Positions 22,289 to 31,278 of a stretch of 64,000 bases of DNA are shown here, piece after piece; the first letter of the stretch is position 1; every line of letters starts with the position of its first letter. Where the stretch lies: positions 124,001 to 188,000 of the forward strand of contig NZ_CABPSH010000010.1 of NCBI RefSeq assembly GCF_902459725.1. The letters are read 5' to 3'. The position numbers and the translations under genes were made by a program. This DNA comes from Pandoraea eparura. Lineage in GTDB: Bacteria; Pseudomonadota; Gammaproteobacteria; Burkholderiales; Burkholderiaceae. Below the pieces are notes generated by a model. The model did not search any database. It saw only the letters and a program-made list of their open reading frames with translations, and was not told the origin of the DNA.

Positions 22289-24424
22289 ATGGCCCGCAAA
22301 CGCAAATCCGAAGAAACCGCCGAAAGCAAGATCGTGGCCGAAGCAAAGGAACGCTTTGCGCGCTGCGAGGAAGCCGAAAGCGAGTTCCGGAAGAAGTTCG
22401 TGGAGGACATGCGTTTTGCGAATGGCGATTCTGACAATGGCTGGCAGTGGCCCGACCAGATCCGCAACACGCGCGAGGGCGATGCGCGCCCGTGCCTGAC
22501 GATCAACAAGACGCGCCAGCACAACCTCCAGATCATCAACGACGCCAAGCAGAACAAGCCGAGCGTCAAGACGTTGCCGGTAGACGGTGACGCTGATATC
22601 GAGATTGCCAAGATCCTTGACGGGATTGTGCGCCATATCGAGTACAACTCGCACGCCGAGATCGTCTATGACACGGCGACTGAGTTCGCGGTGCAGGGTG
22701 GCTTGGGCTACTGGCGCATCGTCTGCGAGTACGCACATGATGGCTCGTTCGATCAGGAAATCTTCCTGCGTCGGGTGAAAGACCCGCTCACGATCTATCT
22801 GGATTGCGATATTGAATCGGCCGACGGCGCCGATGCCAAGTTCGCGTTCGTGTTCCAGGATATGAGTAAGGCCGAGTACGAGGCCACTTACCCAGGCGAG
22901 CGCGCGCAGAGCGTCACGTTTGGCGACGACACGACTGGAAGCGACTGGATCAGCAAGGACAAGATCCGCGTCTGCGAGTATTTCCGCAAGACGACGAAGA
23001 CTGACACGCTAGTCAACCATCCTGAGCGCGGCCCGGTGATGCTTTCAAGCATCGAGGATGAGCAGGAACGCAAGGTTATCGAGGCCGATGCATCGATCCA
23101 GAAGCGCCCCGTCTCAGAGCCTGCCATTACATGGTATCTGCTGGCCGGCGACAAGATCATCGACGAAAAGCCGTGGGCGGGACGGTATATCCCGATCGTG
23201 CGCGTAATCGGTGAGGAAATCTGCATCAACGGAAAGACCGAGCGCAAGGGTCACACGCGCAGCATGAAAGACGCGCAGCGCATGTACAACTACATGTCCA
23301 GCGCTCAGGTCGAATACATCGCGCTGCAGACGAAGACGCCGTATGTGGGGCCCGCTGAAGCGTTTGAAGGATACGAAAGCGAGTGGGCGAACGCCAACAA
23401 GGACAATCTCCCGTACCTGCCATATAACGGGCTGCGTGACGATGGAACGCCCATTGAACGCCCGCAGCGCGAGCAGCCGCCCGTCGGTGCCCAAGCCTAT
23501 CTGAGCGGCATGCAGACGGCTCAACAAGAACTGATGATGGCCTCGGGCCAATATCAGGAGCAGTTTGGGCAGCAGTCGAATGCGCAGGCCGGTGTGGCGA
23601 TTCAGGCACGCCAGCGCCAGGGCGACCGCGCTACTTACCACTACATCGACAACGTTGCTCGGGCTATTCGGTACACGGGCCGCGTGCTGATTGACCTGAT
23701 CCCGAAGATCTACGATACGCAACGTGTCGTGCGCATTCTCGGAGAAGACGGTACAGAGACATTCGCGAAGGTCGATCCGCAGCAGCAGCAGCCACTCCAG
23801 CAAGTTCCGCATCCGTCGATTGCGAACGAGGTGCAACTGATCTTCAATCCTGGCATCGGTCGATATGACGTGACGGTAGAGGTTGGCCCGAACTATGAGA
23901 CGCGACGCCAAGAAGCGTTTAACGCGCTCACGCAGATCATGTCGCAAGACCAAGGGCTGATGAAGGTAGCGGGCGACTTGCTGTTCAAGGCTGCTGATTT
24001 CCCGATGGCTGATGAGGTTGCGGAGCGCTTGCATCGCACTATCCCCCCGCAAATTCTTGGTGAAGGCCCTACGCCGCAAGAGCAGGACATGACGCAGAAG
24101 ATGCAGCAGATGGGGCAGATGATCGAGCATTTGTCTCAAGCCCTGCAAGCTGCTCAGGCGGATCAAGGGAACCAAGCCGAGGAAACGAACATCCGTGCCT
24201 ATGAGGCGGAGACAAAGCGCCTCGCTGCAATCGGAAAGGACATCAGCCCTGAAGTCGTCGCGCATGTGGCTACGCAAGTGGTGATGCAGATGATTCAGAC
24301 CGGTTCGCCTGATCCAACGATGAATGGCGCGCCACCGATGCCGCCAGATCCATCGCAGATGCAACCCGCACAACCCGCTCCGGCGGGTTTTTTTACGCCT
24401 AGCCAAAACCAACCGGAGCAGTAA
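22289..24424 (+). CDS. P22-like portal protein
   Basis: 711 aa, close to the 725 of P22 gp1. ARPCLTINKTRQHNLQIIND, VQGGLGYWRIVCEYAHDG, DPLTIYLDCDIESADGADAK and the stretch after MKDAQRMYNYMSSAQVEYIA follow the P22-portal order. The C-terminus is a Gln-rich helical barrel region ending in Pro-rich sequence. It forms the dodecameric vertex ring through which DNA is packaged. A terminator is embedded in its last codons. Confidence 0.92.
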   Translation: MARKRKSEETAESKIVAEAKERFARCEEAESEFRKKFVEDMRFANGDSDNGWQWPDQIRNTREGDARPCLTINKTRQHNLQIINDAKQNKPSVKTLPVDGDADIEIAKILDGIVRHIEYNSHAEIVYDTATEFAVQGGLGYWRIVCEYAHDGSFDQEIFLRRVKDPLTIYLDCDIESADGADAKFAFVFQDMSKAEYEATYPGERAQSVTFGDDTTGSDWISKDKIRVCEYFRKTTKTDTLVNHPERGPVMLSSIEDEQERKVIEADASIQKRPVSEPAITWYLLAGDKIIDEKPWAGRYIPIVRVIGEEICINGKTERKGHTRSMKDAQRMYNYMSSAQVEYIALQTKTPYVGPAEAFEGYESEWANANKDNLPYLPYNGLRDDGTPIERPQREQPPVGAQAYLSGMQTAQQELMMASGQYQEQFGQQSNAQAGVAIQARQRQGDRATYHYIDNVARAIRYTGRVLIDLIPKIYDTQRVVRILGEDGTETFAKVDPQQQQPLQQVPHPSIANEVQLIFNPGIGRYDVTVEVGPNYETRRQEAFNALTQIMSQDQGLMKVAGDLLFKAADFPMADEVAERLHRTIPPQILGEGPTPQEQDMTQKMQQMGQMIEHLSQALQAAQADQGNQAEETNIRAYEAETKRLAAIGKDISPEVVAHVATQVVMQMIQTGSPDPTMNGAPPMPPDPSQMQPAQPAPAGFFTPSQNQPEQ
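24372..24394 (+). terminator. Intrinsic terminator inside the 3' end of the portal gene
   Basis: AACCCGC-TCCG-GCGGGTT followed by an unbroken run of Ts to 24394, translated as part of the portal tail (PAPAGFF). It precedes the portal stop codon by about 30 bp. Confidence 0.75.
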
Positions 24425-24730
24425 ATGACCTATCCCGGAATCCTCCAAGACCTCGGATCGACTTCTCCGATTCAAGGCATCTACAACATCAAGCAGGTGC
24501 TGACGCCTGCGTCTGTAGCGGCCAATACCACAGCAGAGCAAACGTTCACTGTGCCTGGCTTGCAGGTAGGCGATTCGATTGACGTCAACAAAGCGTCGCA
24601 TCAGGTCGGCTTGTCAATCGGCAACGTTCGGGTGTCGGCTGCAAACACGCTGGCGATTCAGTACGTGAACACCACGGCCAGTCCAATTGTGCCGGCGAGC
24701 GAGCAATACATCATCGGCGGCCAGCGCTAA
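24425..24730 (+). CDS. Small structural protein, possible head decoration
   Basis: 101 aa, one base after the portal stop, GGAG in front. Mostly beta and small residues (AEQTFTVPGLQVGDSIDVNK, LAIQYVNTTASPIVP), no signal peptide or TM. Not present at this place in P22. The single beta-sandwich-like domain next to capsid genes suggests a decoration or stabilising protein. Confidence 0.7.
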   Translation: MTYPGILQDLGSTSPIQGIYNIKQVLTPASVAANTTAEQTFTVPGLQVGDSIDVNKASHQVGLSIGNVRVSAANTLAIQYVNTTASPIVPASEQYIIGGQR

Positions 24731-24753
24731 GCCACAGATTCACCGCTTTACCC

Positions 24754-24787
24754 AAGCCCGTTACTCGAAAGAGTCGCGGGCTTTTTT
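24754..24787 (+). terminator. Terminator between the small structural gene and scaffold
   Basis: AAGCCCG / CGGGCTT outer stem with an inner ACTC-GAAA-GAGT hairpin, then TTTTTTG. Strong intrinsic terminator within the late operon. Confidence 0.85.
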
Positions 24788-24835
24788 GTTTCCGCACCCG
24801 TCCGGTATGGCGGGGCTCAATTCTTGGACTCGTCC

Positions 24836-25558
24836 ATGCAAACCGAAGCTCAGCAAGTCGAAGTAGAAAACGTAACGCCTACGGCCTCTACGGAACAGGC
24901 GCAACAGCCCGTCACAGAAACCAGCACGGAACCGGGCACCGAGCAAACCGCAGCAGCAGTCGAGCCGACCGCGCAGGAAAAGCCAAAGAACGACTGGGTT
25001 CAACGGCGTATCGACCAGCTCACGCGGGAGAAACACGAGGAAAAGCGGCAGCGTGAAGCGCTTGAGGCGCAGCTACGCCAGTACCAGCAGCCCGCAACAG
25101 ACCAATCATCGGCGGCAAATCCTCCGGTGCAAGACGTCTACAAGGCCGCTGAGCAACTGGTGAAGCAGCGGGAGTTCGATTCGGCCTGCAACAAGGTATT
25201 CGAGGCCGGGAAGACTGAATTCCCAGATTGGGATTCTTCGTTGAAGACCTTCGGAATGCTGGGCGGCGCATCGCCTGAGTTCCTTGAGGCCATCACGTCT
25301 ATGGATGCCGGTCACAAGGTGCTCCACCACCTGGGGCAGAACCCCGAAGACGCCGAACGCCTGTTGTCCCTTCCTCCGTTGCGCATGGCTTTGGAACTTG
25401 CCCGTCTCGAATCGACTGTCAAGCAAACCAAGGCTGCCCCTGTGTCCAACGCTCCGGCCCCGATTACGCCTGTTGGCGGAAAGTCCGCTCCTGTCGAACC
25501 CGAAGAATTCGCGTCGACGGCGGACTACATCGCGTGGAAGAAGCGACAAAAGAAATGA
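24836..25558 (+). CDS. Scaffolding protein
   Basis: 240 aa from ATG 24836 (a TTG at 24824 is in frame). Acidic, Gln/Thr/Pro-rich N-terminus, a charged helix (RIDQLTREKHEEKRQREALE), and a C-terminus ending DYIAWKKRQKK, the short basic end that P22-type scaffolds use to bind coat. Position directly before coat fits. It should be absent from mature virions. Confidence 0.8.
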   Translation: MQTEAQQVEVENVTPTASTEQAQQPVTETSTEPGTEQTAAAVEPTAQEKPKNDWVQRRIDQLTREKHEEKRQREALEAQLRQYQQPATDQSSAANPPVQDVYKAAEQLVKQREFDSACNKVFEAGKTEFPDWDSSLKTFGMLGGASPEFLEAITSMDAGHKVLHHLGQNPEDAERLLSLPPLRMALELARLESTVKQTKAAPVSNAPAPITPVGGKSAPVEPEEFASTADYIAWKKRQKK

Positions 25559-25566
25559 GGTCTTAA

Positions 25567-26775
25567 ATGTCGAACACCTTCCTTACTCCGACCAAGATTC
25601 TCGATGAATCGCTGATGATTCTTGAGAACAACCTGTCCTTCACCAGCCGCGCCAATCGCGAGTACTCGAAAGACTTTGCGATCAGCGGCGCCAAGGTTGG
25701 CGCGACGGTCAATGCCCGCAAGCCGAACCGCTTCGTTGGTACGACCGGCCCGAACCTGAACATTGAGAACATCAACGAAACGTCTGTGCCGGTCACGCTG
25801 ACGACGCAATTCCACGTTGATTTCACGATGTCGTCGCAAGACTTGACGTTGATCGTGGACGAGTTCGCGGATCGCTACCTGAAGCCGGCCATGGCGACCA
25901 TCGCCAACAAGTTGGACTTCGACGGGCTCGCTTTGGCGTCGACCGTGGCGAACAATGTCGGCACCGTCGGCACGATCCCGAACGACATCAAGTATCTGCT
26001 CGATGCTGGCGTGAAGCTCGACAACGAAGCAACTCCGCGCGATGGGCGCCGCACCGCCATCTGGGATCCGGCTACCAACGGCTCGATGGTCAAATCGGCG
26101 GCTGGCCTGTTCAACCCGTCCAACAAGATCGGTGAACAATACGAAAGCGGCATCTTCTCGCCGTCTGGCCTGGGCTTCGACATCGGCATGGACCAGAACG
26201 TGAACACGTTTACGACTGGTACGCGTACCAACGGTACGGTATCTGGGGCCGGTCAAACCGGTTCGTCGCTACTCGTGACCGGTCTCGGTGCTGCTGGCAC
26301 GGTCAAGAAGGGTGACACCTTCACGATCGCTGGCGTGTACGGTGTGAACCCGCAGAATCGCCAATCGACCGGCGTGTTGCGTCAATTCACGGTGCTGGCT
26401 GACGCGACCGCAGACGGCTCGGGTAACGCAACCCTCTCGATCTTCCCGGCGATCAACACGGCGGCGTCCAACCAGCAATACCAGACGGTATCGGCTGGCC
26501 CGGCAAATGCGGCGGCGGTGGCGTGGGATATCGCTGCCTCGACCAGCTACGTCGCCAATCTTACCTACCACAAGGACGCTTTCACGTTGGCCACCGCCGA
26601 CTTGGAAGACGTCAGCCAATACGGTGCATGGGGTGCTCGTCGTATGCATAAGGGCATTTCGATGCGTATCGCGCGCCAATATGCGATTGGCACCGATACG
26701 GTTCCGGTTCGTATCGACGTGTTGTATGGCTGGTCGGCTATCTACCCGGAACTCGCGTGCCGGATCGTTCGATGA
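25567..26775 (+). CDS. P22-like major coat protein with inserted I-domain
   Basis: 402 aa. MSNTFLTPTKILDESLMILE then FAISGAKVGATVNARKPNRF are typical of P22 gp5 (HK97 fold). Residues about 220-300 (TGSSLLVTGLGAAGTVKKGD, FTIAGVYGVNPQNRQSTGVL) form the inserted Ig/I-domain. Ends DVLYGWSAIYPELACRIVR, like P22 coat. Followed by a terminator. Confidence 0.92.
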   Translation: MSNTFLTPTKILDESLMILENNLSFTSRANREYSKDFAISGAKVGATVNARKPNRFVGTTGPNLNIENINETSVPVTLTTQFHVDFTMSSQDLTLIVDEFADRYLKPAMATIANKLDFDGLALASTVANNVGTVGTIPNDIKYLLDAGVKLDNEATPRDGRRTAIWDPATNGSMVKSAAGLFNPSNKIGEQYESGIFSPSGLGFDIGMDQNVNTFTTGTRTNGTVSGAGQTGSSLLVTGLGAAGTVKKGDTFTIAGVYGVNPQNRQSTGVLRQFTVLADATADGSGNATLSIFPAINTAASNQQYQTVSAGPANAAAVAWDIAASTSYVANLTYHKDAFTLATADLEDVSQYGAWGARRMHKGISMRIARQYAIGTDTVPVRIDVLYGWSAIYPELACRIVR

Positions 26776-26796
26776 GCGCCTTGATGCAGCAATCGA

Positions 26797-26818
26797 CCCC
26801 CGCTTCGGCGGGGTTTTT
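26797..26818 (+). terminator. Terminator after the coat gene
   Basis: CCCCGC-TTCG-GCGGGG then TTTTT, 22 bp after the coat stop and 17 bp before the next start. With the one before scaffold it brackets the scaffold-coat pair. Confidence 0.85.
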
Positions 26819-26834
26819 CGCTTCTGGAGGCGAC

Positions 26835-27164
26835 ATGTTCCAAGAGTTCCCCATGTGGGTGTCTCACCCAGAGAAAGAGGCTCGCATCGTCGCGAACGAA
26901 GCCGAGTTTGTCGCACTCGGAGATGGCTGGGTCAAGCCCGAACGCGTCGACCTCGTAGCCCGCGAACATACACCTGATTACGTCGAATATCCGAAGTGGG
27001 TAGGCGATCAGCTTGTGCAGAATGCTGAGGAAGAATCCGCGCTGTTGGGGTCAGACAATCCCGACACCCGAGCAGCATTGCTCCAGATCGCGGAAGAGAA
27101 GGGCATCAGGATCGACAAGCGTTGGTCTGATGACAAGATCCGGGCCGCTTTGGAGGCCGCATGA
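26835..27164 (+). CDS. Small structural protein with SAP-like C-terminal motif
   Basis: 109 aa; GGAGG five bases before ATG 26835. N-terminal part MFQEFPMWVSHPEKEARIVA; C-terminal ALLQIAEEKGIRIDKRWSDD then KIRAALEAA resembles the helix-turn-helix SAP/Rho-N motif often found at the end of small phage head proteins. Between coat and gp4, so probably virion or head-completion related. Overlaps the next gene by 4 bp. Confidence 0.7.
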   Translation: MFQEFPMWVSHPEKEARIVANEAEFVALGDGWVKPERVDLVAREHTPDYVEYPKWVGDQLVQNAEEESALLGSDNPDTRAALLQIAEEKGIRIDKRWSDDKIRAALEAA

Positions 27165-27874
27165 CGACCGCCGTCGACCTCATCACGCTCGCGCTCAAGG
27201 ATATCGGAGCGCTTGGCATCGGGCAATCTATCGGCCCGGATGACACAGCCGACGGCTTGGCAACGCTCAATATGATGCTTGGGGCTTGGCAGGGCGAGCG
27301 CTTGAGCGTCTATCACCTTGTCGATACGGCGTTGATGTCCACGGGAGCCCAGTCCTATACGGTCGGGGTCGGCGGAAATTTCAACGTGCTTCGCCCTATC
27401 AAGATCAATGCGGCATATGCGAGGTTGAATCCGGGCATGTCGAACCCAATCGACTATCCGGTGAAGATGATAGACGCTCGAGAAGATTACGTGCGCATTG
27501 GGCTCAAGTCGCTCGTGTCGTTCCCGGAGTTCGCGTTTTACGACGCGGCGTATCCGCTCGGAAATCTGTTCCTATGCCCGGTGCCAAATAGCACGTTCGA
27601 GCTGCACATCGTGACGATGGAGGCGCTCCCTCAGTTCTCTGTGCCGGCTGCCGTTATCAATCTGCCGCCTGAATATACCGCCGCCATCCGCTACAACCTG
27701 GCTCTGTGGCTTGCGCCGTCTTATCAGCTTGAACCGATGCCGTCGCTGGTGCGTCTGGCAGGAAATGCGAAGCGAATCATCAAGCGAATGAATGTGCAGA
27801 TTCAATCCATGACGATGCCGCGCGGCTTGGCATCTGAGCAGAAGTACAACATTTATAGCGACCGTCCGTACTGA
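27161..27874 (+). CDS. P22 gp4-like tail accessory / head-closure protein
   Basis: 237 aa. MTTAVDLITLALKDIGALGI, LNMMLGAWQGERLSVYHLVD and the FLCPVPNSTFELHIVTMEAL region follow the gp4 pattern (packaged-DNA stabilisation, first tail factor on the portal). It is somewhat longer than P22 gp4 (166 aa). ATGA coupling with both neighbours. Confidence 0.85.
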   Translation: MTTAVDLITLALKDIGALGIGQSIGPDDTADGLATLNMMLGAWQGERLSVYHLVDTALMSTGAQSYTVGVGGNFNVLRPIKINAAYARLNPGMSNPIDYPVKMIDAREDYVRIGLKSLVSFPEFAFYDAAYPLGNLFLCPVPNSTFELHIVTMEALPQFSVPAAVINLPPEYTAAIRYNLALWLAPSYQLEPMPSLVRLAGNAKRIIKRMNVQIQSMTMPRGLASEQKYNIYSDRPY

Positions 27875-29295
27875 TGCGAGTACTTCTCAAAGGCGGCGCA
27901 TACACGGCTCGCAGCATCATCGCGGACGCCCAGCGCTGCGTGAATCTGTATCCGGAGAACAACCCGGAAGATGCAGAGGCGCCTGTTACGCACTACCCGA
28001 CTCCAGGCCTACGGGTATATTCAACGCCCCCCATCGCTGGGGAGTCGCGGTGTATCTACACGGCAAGCAACGGCCAGCGGTTTGAGGTAGTGGCGTCGAA
28101 TGTATACGCGGTAAGCAGCATCGGTGCCTATACGCTGCTCGGGAATCTGACCACGACGACGGGGCCAGTGAGTATCCAAGACAACGGGATCGATGCCGTC
28201 GTGGTCGATGGCTCACCCACTGGCTTCACGATTCACCTAGGCACGAATGTCTGGGCGCAGATCACTGATCCTGCCTTCTATGGCGCTGATCGTGTTGATT
28301 ATGTTGATGGATATTTCATCTTCAACAAGCCCGGCACGCAACAGTTTTATATCTCGAACTACCAGTCTGTCACGTTCAATCCGTTGGATATTGCCTCAAA
28401 GTCAACAGCGCCAGACCTTCTCGTGACGTTGGCTGTAATGCATCGCGAAATTTGGATGTTCGGGCAAAAGACGATCGAGGTCTGGTTCAATACGGGCGCA
28501 TCGGACTTCACGTTTGGTCGCATGCCTGGCGTTTTCATCGAGCACGGTTGCGCAGCAAAGCATTCGGTAGCGAAAATTGGTTTGACGCTGTTCTGGCTTG
28601 GTCAAGATGACCGAGGCCAAGGGATTGTCTACGCTGGTCGCAACTACACCGCGAATCGCATTTCGACGCATGCGCTAGAGCAGGAGATCGCGACCTACGC
28701 CCGCATTGATGACGCTATTGGGTGCTCCTATCAACAGAGCGGCCATGAGTTCTACGTGCTGACGTTCCCGACGGCAAATAAGACGTGGTGCTTCGACACG
28801 GCGACGAACATGTGGCACCAGCGTGCCTATCTCGAAGCCGACGGCTCGTTGTCGCGTCATCGCATGAACAACGCGAATCTGTACGACGGTCTCAATCTGG
28901 TCGGTGATTGGAAGACTGGAGTCGTCTATGTGCTAGATCAAACAGTGTTTGACGACAACGGCAATCCAATCGTGCGCATTCGGTCTTTCCCGCACTTGGG
29001 GGCGAATGGGAAGCGCGCGCTGTTTCGTCAGTTCATCGCGGATATGGAAGTCGGAGAGGGCGTCGCACAAGACGCCTACGACCCGGAATTGCGCCTCAGA
29101 TGGAGCGATGACCGCGGCGCGAGTTGGGGTAATGCCGTCTCTGGAAATCTCGGGAAGCTTGGCGAGTTCCTGACATGCATCCAGTTTCAGCGTCTTGGAT
29201 ACGCGCGAGATCGAGTATTTGAATTGTCTTGGTCGGCGCCCGTGAAAACGGCGCTTAATGGTGCATACGTCGACGTATCAAGCGCTCGCACATGA
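27874..29295 (+). CDS. P22 gp10-like packaged-DNA stabilisation / tail hub protein
   Basis: 473 aa, matching the 472 of P22 gp10. MRVLLKGGAYTARSIIADAQ and RCVNLYPENN, SRCIYTASNGQRFEVVASNV, FRQFIADMEVGEG and LRWSDDRGASWG are characteristic. Forms the tail hub below gp4. Confidence 0.9.
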   Translation: MRVLLKGGAYTARSIIADAQRCVNLYPENNPEDAEAPVTHYPTPGLRVYSTPPIAGESRCIYTASNGQRFEVVASNVYAVSSIGAYTLLGNLTTTTGPVSIQDNGIDAVVVDGSPTGFTIHLGTNVWAQITDPAFYGADRVDYVDGYFIFNKPGTQQFYISNYQSVTFNPLDIASKSTAPDLLVTLAVMHREIWMFGQKTIEVWFNTGASDFTFGRMPGVFIEHGCAAKHSVAKIGLTLFWLGQDDRGQGIVYAGRNYTANRISTHALEQEIATYARIDDAIGCSYQQSGHEFYVLTFPTANKTWCFDTATNMWHQRAYLEADGSLSRHRMNNANLYDGLNLVGDWKTGVVYVLDQTVFDDNGNPIVRIRSFPHLGANGKRALFRQFIADMEVGEGVAQDAYDPELRLRWSDDRGASWGNAVSGNLGKLGEFLTCIQFQRLGYARDRVFELSWSAPVKTALNGAYVDVSSART

Positions 29296-29657
29296 CGATC
29301 GTCTCGAACATTCCACCTCCGAACGTCGATTTTCTCGATGAGAACGGGAAAGTTCAAATGGTGTGGTGGCAGTACTTGCTCACACTATTTGACCGAACTG
29401 GCTCGGCTTCAGGTAATTCTCCAGGGGGTGCCCCTGTGACGGTCCCGATTGGTTCGTCGCCGCTCCAATATAAGGCCCCAGCCGATGGCGCGTTGTTCAT
29501 CTCGGGCGGTGGAGTAACGGGCGTCCAGCTCAGACGCGGATCTGCTCCGTATTTCAACACGGGGCAATTCTATGCTCCCGTGCCGATGTCAAAAGGCGAC
29601 TTTATCAACGTCACGTTCATCAATCCGCCACCTACGGTGATGTTTTTGCCACGATGA
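29292..29657 (+). CDS. Phage structural protein in the tail-needle position
   Basis: 121 aa. VSNIPPPNVDFLDENGKVQM and MVWWQYLLTLFDRTGSAS, then a strand-rich Gly/Pro segment. In P22 this place holds gp26 (tail needle), but this protein has no long coiled coil, so it is not an evident needle. Coupled at both ends. Confidence 0.65.
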   Translation: MTIVSNIPPPNVDFLDENGKVQMVWWQYLLTLFDRTGSASGNSPGGAPVTVPIGSSPLQYKAPADGALFISGGGVTGVQLRRGSAPYFNTGQFYAPVPMSKGDFINVTFINPPPTVMFLPR

Positions 29658-30139
29658 CAGGACCATTGATGCCTCGCATCGTGCCGGCTGTGCGGTATAG
29701 CGACTTTTGGAAGAAACCATCGATGCGCGAGAAGGTTCATCGCCTCGAAGATGCATTGAACGACCAGCCTCAAGTCGAATGCCCGGTTCGACACTACTTC
29801 GCGCCTGGAATGTATGCGCGTGAAATCACGATCCCAAAGGGAACAGTGCTCGTCGGGGCGATCCACAAGACCGAAAACCTCGCTGTTCTCTCGGCGGGCA
29901 AGCTTCAGCTCGTCACTGACGGCGGCGTAGTGGAAATAACGGCACCGCACACGCTGACTGTCAAGCCAGGGCAGAAAAATGCAGCCCTAGCGCTTGAGGA
30001 TTCCGTATGGACGAATTTTTTCCCTACGGATGAGACGGACACAGACAAGTTGGTCGAACTACTCACGGAATCGAGGGCCTGCGAACTGCTCGGCGGAAGT
30101 GAAAACGTGCAACTCATCAAGAATCGATTGAAGGGGTAA
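29654..30139 (+). CDS. Cupin-like phage structural protein
   Basis: 161 aa. HYFAPGMYAREITIPKGTVL, then AVLSAGKLQLVTDGGVVEIT and HTLTVKPGQKNAALALEDSV follow a beta-barrel cupin pattern ending TNFFPTDETDTDKLVELLTE. Conserved in podovirus-like phages near ejection-protein genes. No metal-binding His triad is complete. It sits in the P22 gp14 position. Confidence 0.7.
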   Translation: MTGPLMPRIVPAVRYSDFWKKPSMREKVHRLEDALNDQPQVECPVRHYFAPGMYAREITIPKGTVLVGAIHKTENLAVLSAGKLQLVTDGGVVEITAPHTLTVKPGQKNAALALEDSVWTNFFPTDETDTDKLVELLTESRACELLGGSENVQLIKNRLKG

Positions 30140-30141
30140 AT

Positions 30142-31269
30142 ATGGCCTTCGGACTCTCAGGCGCAGCAATCGGCGGGATTGTAGCCGGCGCGGGCGCGCT
30201 TGGTGGCGCCATCCTTAGCGGCAATGCTGCTCAGGGTGCAGCACAAACGCAGGCGGATGCTGCAAACAACGCTGCATCGATGCAGAATGCGCAATGGCAG
30301 CAAACGCAAAAGAACCTCGCTCCATATCTTAATCTCGGTAGCAGCGCGATCAATCCGCTGCTTCAGGCGATGGGTTATCGGCAGACATCTGGTGCTGCGC
30401 CGGCAGAGACACGAGATCAGATTTACGCTCGCCTGTTGCCGCAATACACGAATTCCGGTTCCGGCAGTGGCCAACTTTCCACTGCTGGGGGATTGGGATT
30501 CAGCGGAGCGCCATTCAGCGGACAAGTCGTGTATCAAGGGGGCGTGCCCGGGTACATGATGAACATCGGGGGCGATCAGCAGCAATGGCAGCCTCTGCAA
30601 GGCGGCGGTGGCAGCGGTGGCTCATCGGTCGACTACAACGGCTTGAACGCCGCGGTAGATGCAGCCTACGGGGCGCAAACGAGTAATCCATTCAGCGGGA
30701 TGGAACTCGACCCGAACAACATCCTGAACCAGACATTTTCCGCGCCGACGGCAGAGCAAGCGCAAGCGACGCCCGGGTATCAATTCACGCTCGATCAGGG
30801 CCTCAAGTCGGTGCAGAACAGCGCAGCGGCACGAGGCCTTGGAACATCGGGAGCGGCTTTGAAGGGGGCCGCGTCTTATACGACAGGGCTCGCAGATTCT
30901 ACCTATAACGACGTGTTCAATCGTGCGCTCAATACCTTCAACACGAACTACAGCAGCGCAGCGAATCGCGTGAATCGGCTCTCGTCGCTTGTGGGTAGCG
31001 GCCAGAACGCGGCGGCGACCAATGGATCGTTGGGCGCGCAAGCGATGGGCAACATCGGGAATACGCTCACCAGTGGCGCAAATGCGCTGGCTTCTGGACA
31101 GGTAGGAAGTGCTAATGCACTGAGCGGCGGTCTGTCGAGCATTGGCAACAACGCTTTGCTGTACGGGATGATGCAGAACAACGCTAACAACAACACGATA
31201 GCTGCGGCAAATCGATCCAGCGATCCAATCGGCTATATGAACTCCGCCAATGGCTGGACTGGAAACTAA
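30142..31269 (+). CDS. DNA ejection protein, gp7-like
   Basis: 375 aa. Gly/Ala-rich hydrophobic N-terminus (MAFGLSGAAIGGIVAGAGAL), then long Ala/Asn/Gln-rich helices with QFTLDQGLKSVQNSAAARGL, a block found in podophage injection proteins. Probably packaged in the head and injected to help form the envelope channel. Confidence 0.75.
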   Translation: MAFGLSGAAIGGIVAGAGALGGAILSGNAAQGAAQTQADAANNAASMQNAQWQQTQKNLAPYLNLGSSAINPLLQAMGYRQTSGAAPAETRDQIYARLLPQYTNSGSGSGQLSTAGGLGFSGAPFSGQVVYQGGVPGYMMNIGGDQQQWQPLQGGGGSGGSSVDYNGLNAAVDAAYGAQTSNPFSGMELDPNNILNQTFSAPTAEQAQATPGYQFTLDQGLKSVQNSAAARGLGTSGAALKGAASYTTGLADSTYNDVFNRALNTFNTNYSSAANRVNRLSSLVGSGQNAAATNGSLGAQAMGNIGNTLTSGANALASGQVGSANALSGGLSSIGNNALLYGMMQNNANNNTIAAANRSSDPIGYMNSANGWTGN

Positions 31270-31278
31270 GGAGGAAAT

